NCBI RefSeq assembly: GCF_004138165.1
Contig: NZ_RYFF01000023.1
Coordinates: forward strand, 23,576-87,575
Source of the DNA: Candidatus Chloroploca sp. Khr17
GTDB lineage: Bacteria > Chloroflexota > Chloroflexia > Chloroflexales > Chloroflexaceae
Reading direction: 5' to 3'
Length of the DNA: 64,000 bases
Shown here: one piece after another, positions 43,083 to 52,657 of the stretch
Layout of the letters: each line of letters begins with the position of its first letter
Position numbering within the stretch: position 1 is the stretch's first letter
Translations under genes and position numbers: made by a program
The notes under the pieces: generated by a model
Told to the model about the DNA's origin: nothing
Databases searched by the model: none
Seen by the model: the letters and a program-made list of their open reading frames with translations, nothing else

Positions 43083-45077
43083 TCAGTGCGTCAACGGATT
43101 CACCGAGGGTTTCACCCCCAAGGCGATAGCCGCAAACCAGAGCCAGAGCCCGGCCCCACTTACCAGGATGAGCATCGCCCAGATGACGAGGCGTCCCGGC
43201 CACGAACGAGAGAGCGGTGTCAACAAGGCGGCGATGCCAATACAGACCAGCGCAACGCTAAAATAACCATACCGAACCTGCTGCCACGTGATGAGGTCAA
43301 CCAGCAAAAAGATGATCGCACTCCCCACCCACGCCCCGACGATGCGCTGCGCGCGCGCCTGCGTCCGCCAGAGCAAGAAACCAAAGCCCGCCCCCACCAG
43401 CAGCAGCGGCAATGGCACAAATGCGGCGTTGAGCCCAACCCAGATTTGCCGGTAAATACCGGCAGGATCGGGCGGCGAGCCGCCGGTTGCCTCCGACGTG
43501 CCCTGCATCACGCCAGCAAGCATCAGCCGTGCGGTGTCGGCATATTGTACCGCCAGGGCGGCCAGACCCGCGCCAACAAGGATCACCAGCCATCCTCGCC
43601 ACCACGCCAGCGCCTCGTTCCGCCACCTCTGCAGCCAGGGCAGGCCGCTATGACGCTGCCAGACAACAAACTCTGCCACCATGACCAGCGCAAGACAGGT
43701 TCCCAGCAACAGCAAAACCCCGGGGTGAATCAAAAAGATAATCGTCGCCAGCAATCCGATCCACCACCGCTCAACTCGCCCTGTGGGTAAGGCCCCCGCC
43801 AGAACCAGCAGCAGCACCAGCGCAAGCCACTGGCCCACAATCTGGCTCACAAAACCCCAGTAGAGGGCCGTAAATTGGATGGGCAGCATGGCAATCAGGG
43901 CTGCCGCAACCACGGCAGTGCGCTCGCTCTGGCCGAAGCGTAGGGCAAGCAGGCCCACGACAAGGGGTGTCGTGCCTTCGAGCAGGGTCGGCACGTATTG
44001 CAACGCCAGTCGGTTGCCCCCCAACAAGGTCGTTGGCATCATGAGCGTGTAGATTGTCGGCGAAACCCGCACCAAGCGCCCACCAAATTCCGAGGGGCTA
44101 TCGTAGATGATCAGATTGCCCAATTGTACCAGCGTCATCCAGCGGTTGTGCAGATAAAAGTCGTGCCCAGCAAAAAGCGGATAGAGCACCCCCAGCAGAC
44201 GGACAATCAGCGCGGCGAAGGTAATGAGCAACAGGATGCGCACCGTATCGGACGAAAGATCAGGCTGAAGGCGGGGAACCAGTTGACCAACACCCCACAC
44301 CATCAGCGTGGCGACGATACTCCCCCCAAGGAGACGCAGTTGCCACGGTGCGGCGACCCATGGTTCAAGGGCGGTGTGGGTAAAAAGCCCGAGCGCGATC
44401 AGCACGGCGACGACCGGGCCGACCATATGCTGCCACGATGCACCTCGCCCAACCCGAGTCGTCTCACGTGGTGCGAACCAGGTGCGGTGGACACCAAGCC
44501 ACTGTGCCACCACCAGCCAGAGCATGATCAGGCCCGTCTGGGTCACGAGCAAGATAGGGGCCGGGAGCAGCCATTGCTGGGCGGGCCAGGCGAGACGAAC
44601 GCGATCAACGCGCACCCCAAGTGGGCGCGGATCAGGCGGCACCACCGTCGTCGTGCTACTGAAACCGAGGCGAAATGTTCCTCGTGCCAAGGTACCCGCA
44701 GGCACAAGCAGGTGATGCTGACGCGGTATTTCGACCGCACTGATTGTCGTCCAGGGCACTTCATCAAGGCTGAGCAACGCCACACGCGGCACCTCAGCCC
44801 CCGGCGGCAGCCCCCCAAGCTGCACCGTGAGGCGCACTGGCGCACGCGTCATCGGGCCGCGCAACGTCAAAAGCGCCTCATCAGCCGTCCAGCGATAGGT
44901 CACCCCGAGGTCGCTCTGTTCAGCCTCGTAAAAACCAGGCCCGGCAGCCGCGCCCCCATTCCGCTCACCGAGGGCCAGTTCGTAGCCAACTGGCCCAAAC
45001 CGCAGGGCCAGCAGGTTGCCGCCCACGACAACCAGTCCGACCAGGATCAACGTGCGCCACCAGCCAGCAGAGGCCAT
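43083..45077 (-). CDS. polytopic membrane protein, GT-C glycosyltransferase-like
   Basis: 664 aa. One N-terminal helix, an extracytoplasmic beta-rich domain (residues 40-175), then about 12 helices. A conserved-looking loop GHDFYLHNRWMTLVQLG, then YDSPSEFGGRLVRVSP, lies just after an early membrane helix, where GT-C enzymes place their catalytic Asp. This suggests a polyprenyl-phosphate-sugar transferase, but no family signature is certain. It is eight bases downstream of the DUF4139 gene. Confidence 0.6.
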   Translation of the reverse strand: MASAGWWRTLILVGLVVVGGNLLALRFGPVGYELALGERNGGAAAGPGFYEAEQSDLGVTYRWTADEALLTLRGPMTRAPVRLTVQLGGLPPGAEVPRVALLSLDEVPWTTISAVEIPRQHHLLVPAGTLARGTFRLGFSSTTTVVPPDPRPLGVRVDRVRLAWPAQQWLLPAPILLVTQTGLIMLWLVVAQWLGVHRTWFAPRETTRVGRGASWQHMVGPVVAVLIALGLFTHTALEPWVAAPWQLRLLGGSIVATLMVWGVGQLVPRLQPDLSSDTVRILLLITFAALIVRLLGVLYPLFAGHDFYLHNRWMTLVQLGNLIIYDSPSEFGGRLVRVSPTIYTLMMPTTLLGGNRLALQYVPTLLEGTTPLVVGLLALRFGQSERTAVVAAALIAMLPIQFTALYWGFVSQIVGQWLALVLLLVLAGALPTGRVERWWIGLLATIIFLIHPGVLLLLGTCLALVMVAEFVVWQRHSGLPWLQRWRNEALAWWRGWLVILVGAGLAALAVQYADTARLMLAGVMQGTSEATGGSPPDPAGIYRQIWVGLNAAFVPLPLLLVGAGFGFLLWRTQARAQRIVGAWVGSAIIFLLVDLITWQQVRYGYFSVALVCIGIAALLTPLSRSWPGRLVIWAMLILVSGAGLWLWFAAIALGVKPSVNPLTH

Positions 45078-45085
45078 GCTTCACC

Positions 45086-47059
45086 CTATGCATTCATCTG
45101 CTTGAGTTGCGCCAGGGCCTGCCCTTCCAGACGTTTGATCTCGGCCTGCAACCGCTCGCTCTCGCTTGCAATCGCAACCAGCCGATCTTCCTGCTGGTTC
45201 AGGGTCGCCACATACCGCTGTCGCAGCGCACCTTCGTCGCCCTCGCGCCCAAGCGGTTGCAGGTTGCCCTGGATCTGGCGCTGATGTTGCCCAATCTTTT
45301 CACGCTCTTGCTCAAGTTGGCGGATCTGCGCCTGGGCCTGATCGGCCTGTTGATAAAGCGTCAAGACCGCCCCGAGCGCCTGCACCACCTCGGCAGTAAG
45401 CAGGCGATCCCGTAGAAAGGACCGCAACTGTGCCCCGGTAAGGCCGCGTACCCGCTCTTGTCGTCGCACCAAGCGCCGTTCCGTCACCTCAAAGCTCGTC
45501 AAAGTGTGCGGCGCACAGGCCACCCGCCAGCGTCCATAGCCCGCACTCGTCTCATCGGGTTGACGCGGCCCGGCAACCTCATAGTCTTGCATCAAGCCAT
45601 GGTCAAGCGTTACGTCGGTCTCTTGGTCGCCATTATTTGTGATTTGATACGTGGTCATCGCGAGATCATGCTCTTCAAAGACCGCATATTCATCTTTGAT
45701 GCTGATTCCAATCAACTGACGGTTACTCCGCCGCCGTTCTTCCACCGCAATGCCCAATTCCACGGCATAGGCCACAATCAACTCGCCACCAACGCGGGTA
45801 AAGGGCAGCACCGCCTCGCCAGCATAATCACCATCTTCGAGAATGGTCGCCGGGCCACGCTCAAGCGTCAGACCCGTCGCATTGGTCAGCCGCAACGAGG
45901 CCACCGGATGGCGCGGTTGCTTGGCTCCATTGTAGAGCAATTCGCGCCGGGCGGGCAGGCGCTGACTCACAATCGGCACCATCGCCGACTGCCCCCGCCC
46001 CACACTCACCGGATGCGCGACGTGATACGCAAAAAGCGCCCCTCGCTCGTCACCAGTCGCCGCACTCTGCACCGACGCTTCCAGCCGATCAGCCTGCAAC
46101 TTCGGACTGCTGCGCATCGCCGCCATCGGCATCGGCTCACGACCTGTCGCCATGCCATCGTCCATGTAACTGACCATGCCCATCGCCGGCATCGGTGGCT
46201 CAAACATGATCGGGGCCGCCACGGTACGCTCTTCATCTTCCACCAGGGGGCGCTCGGGGGTGTGAGGTTCATAGAGCCGGTAGCGGAAAGAGACCGGCAT
46301 CCCCGCCATCAAGGTCAACTCCACCCCTTCGAGGTCTTCTTCGAGCTGGTTATCAAAGAGCCCCCAGCCCTGCAGCAGTACAAATGCATCGCTAGCGCCG
46401 GCCCCACCCTGGTAATCAGCAGGCGTCCCTTCATAAAGCAGCCGATAGCTAACGCGCCACGCCGGGGCCGGGGCAATATAGCCAACCAGCAGATCATGGT
46501 CACCAGGGCTCAACCGCACCGTCGCCACCCGGCGCTGTTCGTCACTCTGCGCCGCCCGCAAAAAATAGCTCAGATCGGACGCAGCGGCATCATCAAGCAA
46601 TTCAAGCTGCACCAGGCGCTTGAGCGACAGCGTCACAACCTGGCGCGTCTCGGGGACATACAGCGAAACCTGCGCCCGTTGTAACGGCTCCTCGCTCTCA
46701 TAATCCACGCCAACCACCAAGCCCTCATAGCTCGTCTCGGCCGTCTTCTTTTCACCGGTCGTCACACGCAAACGCACCTGCCGCCCGCGCAGATCCCGCA
46801 ACAGATCCAGCAGGCTCAACTGATCCGAAAGCTTGATACTGCCCCGCGCCAGCCGGGCCGCCTGATCTTCCGGCGTCTCAAAGGCCACGCCAAGTACCTG
46901 CCCGGCCCCAAGATCAAGCGCAACCAGACTCTTGAGCAGATCATCCATCGCCTCGTGGGGCACACTCAGCGCCAGTTGCTCACCAGTATAGGCCCCACGG
47001 CGCTCAAAATAGCCCACGCCATGCTTGAACATGATCAACCGGGTTAATGGCAGGTTCAT
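45086..47059 (-). CDS. DUF4139 domain protein
   Basis: 657 aa, no signal peptide. The N-terminal half (LIMFKHGVGYFERRGAYTG, LSVPHEAMDDLLKSLVALDL) and the central part (PAPAWRVSYRLLYEG, LLQGWGLFDNQLEEDLEGVE, LTLMAGMPVSFRYRLYEPH) match the DUF4139 group related to mucoidy-inhibitor-like proteins. The last 110 residues form a coiled coil (QADQAQAQIRQLEQEREKIG). Its ATG overlaps the stop of the lipoprotein gene by one base (TAATG). Confidence 0.82.
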   Translation of the reverse strand: MNLPLTRLIMFKHGVGYFERRGAYTGEQLALSVPHEAMDDLLKSLVALDLGAGQVLGVAFETPEDQAARLARGSIKLSDQLSLLDLLRDLRGRQVRLRVTTGEKKTAETSYEGLVVGVDYESEEPLQRAQVSLYVPETRQVVTLSLKRLVQLELLDDAAASDLSYFLRAAQSDEQRRVATVRLSPGDHDLLVGYIAPAPAWRVSYRLLYEGTPADYQGGAGASDAFVLLQGWGLFDNQLEEDLEGVELTLMAGMPVSFRYRLYEPHTPERPLVEDEERTVAAPIMFEPPMPAMGMVSYMDDGMATGREPMPMAAMRSSPKLQADRLEASVQSAATGDERGALFAYHVAHPVSVGRGQSAMVPIVSQRLPARRELLYNGAKQPRHPVASLRLTNATGLTLERGPATILEDGDYAGEAVLPFTRVGGELIVAYAVELGIAVEERRRSNRQLIGISIKDEYAVFEEHDLAMTTYQITNNGDQETDVTLDHGLMQDYEVAGPRQPDETSAGYGRWRVACAPHTLTSFEVTERRLVRRQERVRGLTGAQLRSFLRDRLLTAEVVQALGAVLTLYQQADQAQAQIRQLEQEREKIGQHQRQIQGNLQPLGREGDEGALRQRYVATLNQQEDRLVAIASESERLQAEIKRLEGQALAQLKQMNA

Positions 47060-48567
47060 TACTCCTCCTCAGTTATGTCAAGCCTAATGGGATTGTACGC
47101 CGTATAGGCGAGACGGGAAAATGACGCCACGAGGGGGGCCATCACTTCATCGGCCCACAAATACTGACCAGGCAGCAACGGCCGATAAAGATAGATCGCC
47201 AACACATAGTCACCCCCGGGTGAACGCACGATGCCCACATCACTCTGCATTGTCTCGATCCAGCCACTCTTATGCTCAACCCTGACACCCTCGGGCACCC
47301 CGGCCACCATCCGTGTCGTATCTTCATTCTTCGCAAGCCAATCGAGCATCTCGGTACATCGTGACGGCGTCAGTTTGTCAAACAGTTCAAGCAACTCGCC
47401 CTCACCCTGGGCACACTGATCGATCAACTGATACAAGCGCGCCATGCTCTCGGGTTCAGCGCGCAGACATGATCCCGTCTCAGTAAAGGGCGCTTCGCCG
47501 ACCCGACCTTCCGGGCCACAGCGAAAGCTTGGTTTGTAGACCCGAATATAATCACTAGCCTCAAAAGGCACAAAGAGGTAGGTATGCCGCAAACCAAGTT
47601 GCTCTTCGAGCATCACGCTCATCGCATCGGCACCAAGAAACGCATATTCAGTGCCACGAGCACCGGCGGCTGCCGCAAGCACATCATTTGAAGCTAGATT
47701 ATCACTCTCGGTGATCATCGCCTCGATCGCCGCCTCGGTGTCTTCATCAAACTCGTCAAGCTGGGTATATGCATAGAGCAGAATGGCCGCCTTGATCGTA
47801 CTCGCCCCCGCAAACACGGTGCGATCATTGAGGCCGATGCTTTCACCCGTGGCAAGATCGATCAGATGCACCCCAACAATGCCAGGCCAGGCTTCATCCA
47901 TTGCGACCAACTCGTCCCGCACCTGCTCAAGCGAGATCACCGGCACCTCAGGATCTTCTACCAGTTCCAACTCAATCACACCCGGCTCGGCCTCTTCCAG
48001 GGCGGCCCGAATCTGCCTCATCGCTGCATCAAGATCGAGCGTCAGCCCTGGCGTATAGGCAAAACTTCGCGAGATCGTCGCTGTGTCGGTCAGCACGCTC
48101 ACTGTCGGCGCACGGTCAACCTCACCAGCCAGCGCCGCCAGCCGTTCACCGAGCGCCTCTTCGTCAAACACGACCCGCAGCGGGAGCGTAACCGGACGCG
48201 CATCACCCAGCCCATCCAGGGCCTCTTCCAGCAAGGCCTCGGCTGAATGTTGTAACCCGATATCATCAGGCTGAATCGTCAACCGGGCCGAACCCGCCCG
48301 TAGCTTGAGTGGTGACGGCACCGGCAACTGCTCACGCAAAAGGGTCAGCGCAGCCGCTTGATCAAGCCCGCCCACGTCAACCCCACCGAGTGACGAACCA
48401 ACGGCAAAAACCGGTAACGGGGTCGCAGTAGGCACCGGGGTTGCCGCAGCAGCAGCAGACGTGGGTACCGTCGTGGAAGTGACGGCGAGCGAAGGGGCAG
48501 CCGAGGTACAACCCGTCAGCAGGATCAACAGACACAGTCCGATGGCGGCAAAACGTGGCCGATACAT
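47059..48567 (-). CDS. beta-lactamase-fold serine hydrolase lipoprotein with PG-binding domain
   Basis: 502 aa, GGGAGGAACG before the ATG. Lipobox LLTGC at residue 20. Residues 55-215 contain a YoaR/VanW-type peptidoglycan-binding module (VGGLDQAAALTLLREQL). The C-terminal 280 residues are a class A beta-lactamase-like domain: S-x-x-K in GASTIKA, SDN in TESDNLASND, and HKSG replacing the usual KTG. It could be a penicillin-interactive enzyme or degenerate D,D-peptidase rather than a resistance enzyme. First gene of the envelope operon unless clpS, 57 bp upstream, is included. Confidence 0.87.
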   Translation of the reverse strand: MYRPRFAAIGLCLLILLTGCTSAAPSLAVTSTTVPTSAAAAATPVPTATPLPVFAVGSSLGGVDVGGLDQAAALTLLREQLPVPSPLKLRAGSARLTIQPDDIGLQHSAEALLEEALDGLGDARPVTLPLRVVFDEEALGERLAALAGEVDRAPTVSVLTDTATISRSFAYTPGLTLDLDAAMRQIRAALEEAEPGVIELELVEDPEVPVISLEQVRDELVAMDEAWPGIVGVHLIDLATGESIGLNDRTVFAGASTIKAAILLYAYTQLDEFDEDTEAAIEAMITESDNLASNDVLAAAAGARGTEYAFLGADAMSVMLEEQLGLRHTYLFVPFEASDYIRVYKPSFRCGPEGRVGEAPFTETGSCLRAEPESMARLYQLIDQCAQGEGELLELFDKLTPSRCTEMLDWLAKNEDTTRMVAGVPEGVRVEHKSGWIETMQSDVGIVRSPGGDYVLAIYLYRPLLPGQYLWADEVMAPLVASFSRLAYTAYNPIRLDITEEE

Positions 48568-48624
48568 CGTTCCTCCCTAAGACAGCTAGTGAAGTGACGA
48601 GCCAGAACAAGCCCTATCCATGCT

Positions 48625-48948
48625 CTACACATCAGGCTCAAGATAAAATGTGAGGGGGTAACCTTCTTCGCGGGCAGTGTGATGGGCATTGTAGATGCGC
48701 TCTTGCGCCTCGGCAAAGGGCAAAATCGTCACCAGCGCACGGCCTTCGTGGTGCGCAGTCAACATGATACTCATTGATCGATCAAATTCCAGATCAAAAA
48801 AGATGCGCAGTATCACCACAACAAAATCCATTGGCGTGACATCATCATTTTCGATAATAACCCGATAGGGCTTCTCGAGATCGTCACGTTCAGCAACAAC
48901 AAAAGTAACGGTTGGCGTTACTGTTACTTCTGGATCATGCGTGGTCAC
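48625..48948 (-). CDS. clpS: ATP-dependent Clp protease adaptor ClpS
   Basis: 107 aa from a GTG with GAGGGA six bases upstream. ClpS delivers N-degron substrates to ClpAP/ClpCP. The core PYRVIIENDDVTPMDFVVVI (with NDD), then HHEGRALVTILPFAEAQE is typical; the N-terminal 25 residues are a flexible tail. Same strand as the envelope operon, but likely independent in role. Confidence 0.95.
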   Translation of the reverse strand: MTTHDPEVTVTPTVTFVVAERDDLEKPYRVIIENDDVTPMDFVVVILRIFFDLEFDRSMSIMLTAHHEGRALVTILPFAEAQERIYNAHHTAREEGYPLTFYLEPDV

Positions 48949-49094
48949 GCTGCGTCCCTCCGCCTGAGCAATCCGCTTCCTTCCACCTGCCGCTAGCAGT
49001 ATAGCATACCTGTACCAGCACCGTTACTTGCACTGATGCGAGGCTCAGAGTATTATTACCCTCACCACCCTGGTGTTCGCAACAAGGAGTTGAT

Positions 49095-50057
49095 GTGGAG
49101 ATCCTCGATCTGGTACGCCTCAATTTGCTCTCGCCGATGGTGCTTGCCTTTGTGCTCGGGGTCATTGCAACCCTGGTACGGAGTGATTTGAAATTCCCTG
49201 AAGAGCTGTATACCGGTTTGTCGATCTACCTGTTGCTGTCGATCGGCCTCAAGGGAGGGGCTGAGCTATCCGAGACCCCCCTTGGCTCTTTCTGGGGTCC
49301 AGCGCTCGCAACCCTGGCCCTGGGTATCCTGATTCCTATTGTGGCCTACGTCGTCTTACGCCGCCTCGGCAAGTTCGAGATCGCTGATGCCGCCGCCCTC
49401 GCGGCTCACTATGGCTCGGTCTCAGCCGTGACCTTTGCCGCCGTCCAGACGTTTCTCCAGGTGCTTGAGGTCCCCTACGAGGGGTTTATGCCCACGTTGG
49501 TGGCCATCCTCGAGGTGCCTGCCATCATCGTCGCCCTTTTGATTGCTCGGGTTGCCCTGGGCCAGCGCGGTGAATGGGGCGAGGTCTTTCGTGAATTGCT
49601 TGCCGGCAAAAGCATTCTGCTCTTGCTCGGCGGCATGGTGATCGGGACACTGGCGGGCAAGGACGGCCTCGCCCAGGTTGCACCCCTCTTTGTTGATCCC
49701 TTCCGTGGTGTCCTGACTCTCTTCTTGCTCGAGATGGGCATGGTGGCAGCGCGTCGTTTCCGCGATCTCCGCAAGGTGGGGGCTTTTTTGATCGTCTTTG
49801 GCATCGTGATGCCGATTATCAATGGCACCCTGGGCATCTGGTTTGGCAGCATCGTCGGGCTCTCGGCTGGCGGGGCCGTCGTCCTTGGCACCCTGGCAGC
49901 CAGTGCGTCGTATATCGCGGCCCCCGCTGCCGTTCGGATCGCGTTGCCCCAGGCCAATCCGAGCTACTACCTGACGGCTTCGCTCGCGATTACGTTCCCT
50001 TTTAATCTCGCCATCGGCATTCCGCTTTACTATGGGCTTTCAGGGTTGTTTTATTGA
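49095..50057 (+). CDS. sbtA: SbtA-type sodium-dependent bicarbonate permease
   Basis: 320 aa from a GTG with AAGGAG five bases upstream. About ten helices with the SbtA pattern: SPMVLAFVLGVIATLVRSDL, LSIYLLLSIGLKGGAELSET, AAHYGSVSAVTFAAVQTFL and ASYIAAPAAVRIALPQANPS. SbtA is a high-affinity Na+/HCO3- symporter of cyanobacteria and relatives, consistent with an autotroph that fixes bicarbonate. The PII-like regulator SbtB is not adjacent. The next gene begins inside its stop codon. Confidence 0.93.
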   Translation: MEILDLVRLNLLSPMVLAFVLGVIATLVRSDLKFPEELYTGLSIYLLLSIGLKGGAELSETPLGSFWGPALATLALGILIPIVAYVVLRRLGKFEIADAAALAAHYGSVSAVTFAAVQTFLQVLEVPYEGFMPTLVAILEVPAIIVALLIARVALGQRGEWGEVFRELLAGKSILLLLGGMVIGTLAGKDGLAQVAPLFVDPFRGVLTLFLLEMGMVAARRFRDLRKVGAFLIVFGIVMPIINGTLGIWFGSIVGLSAGGAVVLGTLAASASYIAAPAAVRIALPQANPSYYLTASLAITFPFNLAIGIPLYYGLSGLFY

Positions 50058-51223
50058 ACCGGCGTACCCACTTGCTGGGGCCGGTGCTCGCCCTGGCGCT
50101 CTTGCCCTCAAGTTTTACTGCCGCCGCGCTGCCCCTGCTCCGTGACGAGTGGGCAACCAGTGCCGCCGGGATTGGCTGGGTCTTTGCCGCCTATCAGGCT
50201 GGCTATGTCTTGAGTGTGTTGATCATCTTGCCCCTGACCGACCGCCTTCCGTCTGGGGTGGTGATCGGGGGTTGCACCATCGCCACCAGCCTCGCCTTTG
50301 TCCTCTTCCCATTTGGCGCAAACGATATCTGGAGTGCCTCGGCGATTCGGTTCGTCGCGGGTTTGGGCCTCGCCGGGATCTATATGCCCGGAACCCGCGT
50401 CGTAGCCGCCAGTGCCCCGCCTGAACGTCGTGGCCTCTTTGTCGGCTCGTACGTGTCGTCGTTTTACCTCGGGGGGGCGATCTCGCTCTGGGCGAGTGGC
50501 ATGTTGCTCGGCTGGATGCCCTGGCGCCAGGCCGCCCTGCTGCTCGGCTTGCTCTCGCTCATCGCGCTGCCCCTCGCCCTCGTTGCCACCCGTGGGGTGG
50601 CCGCCCCGACAGGCCAAAGCGGGCGCCTTGATCCGCGGGTCTTACGCGAGGGGCCCGTTACCCGCACCATCCTTGGCTATACCGGGCACGCCTGGGAACT
50701 CTATATTTCACGTGGTTGGATGGCGGCGTTTCTCGCAGCAGCCCTGGTTGCCCAGGGGCTCGAACCAACCGAAGCAACCGCCCAAGGCAGTCAATGGGCC
50801 GCCTTGATGGCCGGGCTTGGCATGCCCGGGGTCTTCTTTGGCGGCTGGTTCTCGGATCGCATCGGGCGTCCCCAGGCCGCCCTGAGCATCGCGCTCGCCA
50901 GTGGGGTCATCTCGCTCGGCTTTGGCTTTCTCGGTGGCGCATCGTGGGGGTTCCTGGTCGCTATCGGGTGTCTCTACGGCTTTCTCATCTCGGCCGACTC
51001 GGCCATCTATTCGACCGCGATCACCGAACTCGCCCCCCGTGAACGCCTCGGCTCAGCCCAGGCACTTCAAGCCTTCATTGGCTTTGGCGCAACGATCCTT
51101 GCCCCGGTTGTCGCTGGCTGGATGCTCGACCTGAACCTCGGCTGGGGCTCCGTCTTTGCCCTCGGCGGCCTCATGAGCATTGGCCTTGGCCTGCCGCTGA
51201 TCCGACTAATCCGCCGGAAATAG
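50054..51223 (+). CDS. MFS transporter
   Basis: 389 aa, twelve predicted helices; TTG start overlaps the sbtA stop by four bases (TTGA), so translation is coupled. Major-facilitator features: N-terminal PLTDRLPSG loop, RFVAGLGLAGIYMPGTRVVA in helix 4-5, and GGWFSDRIGRPQAALSIALA in the middle loop. Substrate unknown; coupling to sbtA suggests an anion or carboxylate transporter. Confidence 0.88.
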   Translation: MNRRTHLLGPVLALALLPSSFTAAALPLLRDEWATSAAGIGWVFAAYQAGYVLSVLIILPLTDRLPSGVVIGGCTIATSLAFVLFPFGANDIWSASAIRFVAGLGLAGIYMPGTRVVAASAPPERRGLFVGSYVSSFYLGGAISLWASGMLLGWMPWRQAALLLGLLSLIALPLALVATRGVAAPTGQSGRLDPRVLREGPVTRTILGYTGHAWELYISRGWMAAFLAAALVAQGLEPTEATAQGSQWAALMAGLGMPGVFFGGWFSDRIGRPQAALSIALASGVISLGFGFLGGASWGFLVAIGCLYGFLISADSAIYSTAITELAPRERLGSAQALQAFIGFGATILAPVVAGWMLDLNLGWGSVFALGGLMSIGLGLPLIRLIRRK

Positions 51224-51240
51224 GTGCAGAGCATCAAGCG

Positions 51241-51281
51241 CAAACGAAAAAAAGCCAGCATAGCTGGCTTTTTTTCGTTTG
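51241..51281. terminator. 19-bp bidirectional hairpin
   Basis: Perfect arms 51241-51259 and 51263-51281 around ATA with an A7 tract on one side and T7 on the other; core AAAGCCAGC as in the terminator at 14969. It separates the convergent MFS and parvulin genes. Confidence 0.92.
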
Positions 51282-51290
51282 CTCATAAAC

Positions 51291-52478
51291 TCACTGCGTC
51301 TCGGGCAAACTCACCAGTTGATCCGCAGGGACAATGATCCTGATCAACTGATTTGCCTCGGCGTTCGCCTGCAATTCCTCAATCCAGGGAATAAAGCTCT
51401 CGGCAAAGGCCTGTTGCCCCCCCGTCGACTGAAGGAAATCAGCACTCTCAAACGGACGCACCTGAGCCTCGTCGAGCAACTGGATGATATGCCAGCCGAA
51501 GTCACTCTCGACTAGGCGAATTTCGCCAGCCTGCATGCTAAAAATGGCCTCTTCAAACTCGGGCACAAAAACCCCACGCGGGGCCCAACCTAATTCGCCG
51601 CCAGCATCTTTCGAGCCAGGATCATCCGAACGCTCGGCAGCCAGCGCAACAAAGTCGGCACCCTCATTCAACTGCACAAGCAGAGCCTCAGCCTCGGCCT
51701 TGAGCTCGGTGGTCTCAGTCACACCATTGCTGGCAAGCAAAATATGGCGTGCCCGCGCCTGCTCGGCGACCGTATGCTCGAGGATCATCTGTTCAACAAT
51801 ATAATCACGCGCCAACAGACGACGCAGATTCGCCTCGTCACCAACCTCTACCGCCACGAGAAACTCCTGAAAGAGGGCATCGTCCCCACCAGCCTGCGAT
51901 TGCTTGATCTCTTCCACCTGCTGATCAATCGCAGCCTCATCAACCACAACCCCCTCTTGGCTCGCCTGTTGCACCACCAGTTCGATCTGGATCAACTGCT
52001 CAAGCAGCGGCGCAGGCTCGGAACCAGGTTGGTAGAGCCGAACAAAATCGCCTCGCGTGATCACCCCTTCGCCTACCTCAACAATCACTTCAGTGCTATC
52101 GGCACTGCCAATCGCGGTCAGCAAGGGCATCTGTTCAGGCAACGCCCCTTCGGGCAAACCTTCCGGGGCAAGCTCTTCAACCGTTGGTGTCACCTGTGCC
52201 GTTTCCGTCGGTGTCTGGGGTGACATCAGAAAAGCGATGCCCACACCAACTGCAATCAGCACTACAAGCGCAACCAAGATGATTGCCACAGGTGGACGCG
52301 ACGAGCCACCTGTTTCTGGCTCAGGCGCATCATCTGTCTCGTCCTCATACGAGGTCGAACGCCCACTTCCATCATACGCAAACCCTCGCCGTGACGTGCC
52401 CTGATCTGCCCCAGGTGCATCATGCTCCGGCGTCCCATCCGGCTCCAAGCCGGGTTCTTTTGATTGATCGTCAGTCAA
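51291..52478 (-). CDS. parvulin-type peptidyl-prolyl isomerase (PpiC/SurA-like), membrane-anchored
   Basis: 395 aa from a TTG with GGGAG six bases upstream. An acidic cytosolic tail of 60 residues (PEHDAPGADQG, DETDDAPEPETGG) precedes one membrane helix (VAIILVALVVLIAVGVGIAF). Outside the cell follow a SurA-N-like helical region and a rotamase domain (ARHILLASNG, FVALAAERSDDPGSKDAGGE, LGWAPRGVFVPEFEEAIF). It probably helps fold exported proteins such as the beta-helix and Ig-like proteins in this window. Confidence 0.9.
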   Translation of the reverse strand: MTDDQSKEPGLEPDGTPEHDAPGADQGTSRRGFAYDGSGRSTSYEDETDDAPEPETGGSSRPPVAIILVALVVLIAVGVGIAFLMSPQTPTETAQVTPTVEELAPEGLPEGALPEQMPLLTAIGSADSTEVIVEVGEGVITRGDFVRLYQPGSEPAPLLEQLIQIELVVQQASQEGVVVDEAAIDQQVEEIKQSQAGGDDALFQEFLVAVEVGDEANLRRLLARDYIVEQMILEHTVAEQARARHILLASNGVTETTELKAEAEALLVQLNEGADFVALAAERSDDPGSKDAGGELGWAPRGVFVPEFEEAIFSMQAGEIRLVESDFGWHIIQLLDEAQVRPFESADFLQSTGGQQAFAESFIPWIEELQANAEANQLIRIIVPADQLVSLPETQ

Positions 52479-52563
52479 GATCTACTCCCTCATAAACCTG
52501 TTCTCGCAGAGACTATACCACAAGTTGATGAGAGAAAGATTGGAAAAGCTCAGGGAGCCGTCA

Positions 52564-52634
52564 GACCTGCCAGGTGTGCGCCGCAGCACTCCATTGGATG
52601 CCGGAAAGGTTGCCCGGCGCACACCTGGCAGGTC
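52564..52634. repeat. GACCTGCCAGGTG inverted repeat
   Basis: Twenty-base perfect arms (52564-52583 and 52615-52634) around a 31-base loop. It lies between leuB (minus strand, stop at 52658) and the parvulin gene (start 52478), which suits a leuB terminator. The ends share GACCT...AGGTC with the elements at 8550 and 57915. Confidence 0.75.
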
Positions 52635-52657
52635 TCCCGCGGGGGGGCCTAACCAAC

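Noticed and set aside
43998..46684. Two 400-codon plus-strand ORFs
   Set aside because: Antisense of the GT-C-like and DUF4139 genes; compositionally biased to His, Arg and Gln.
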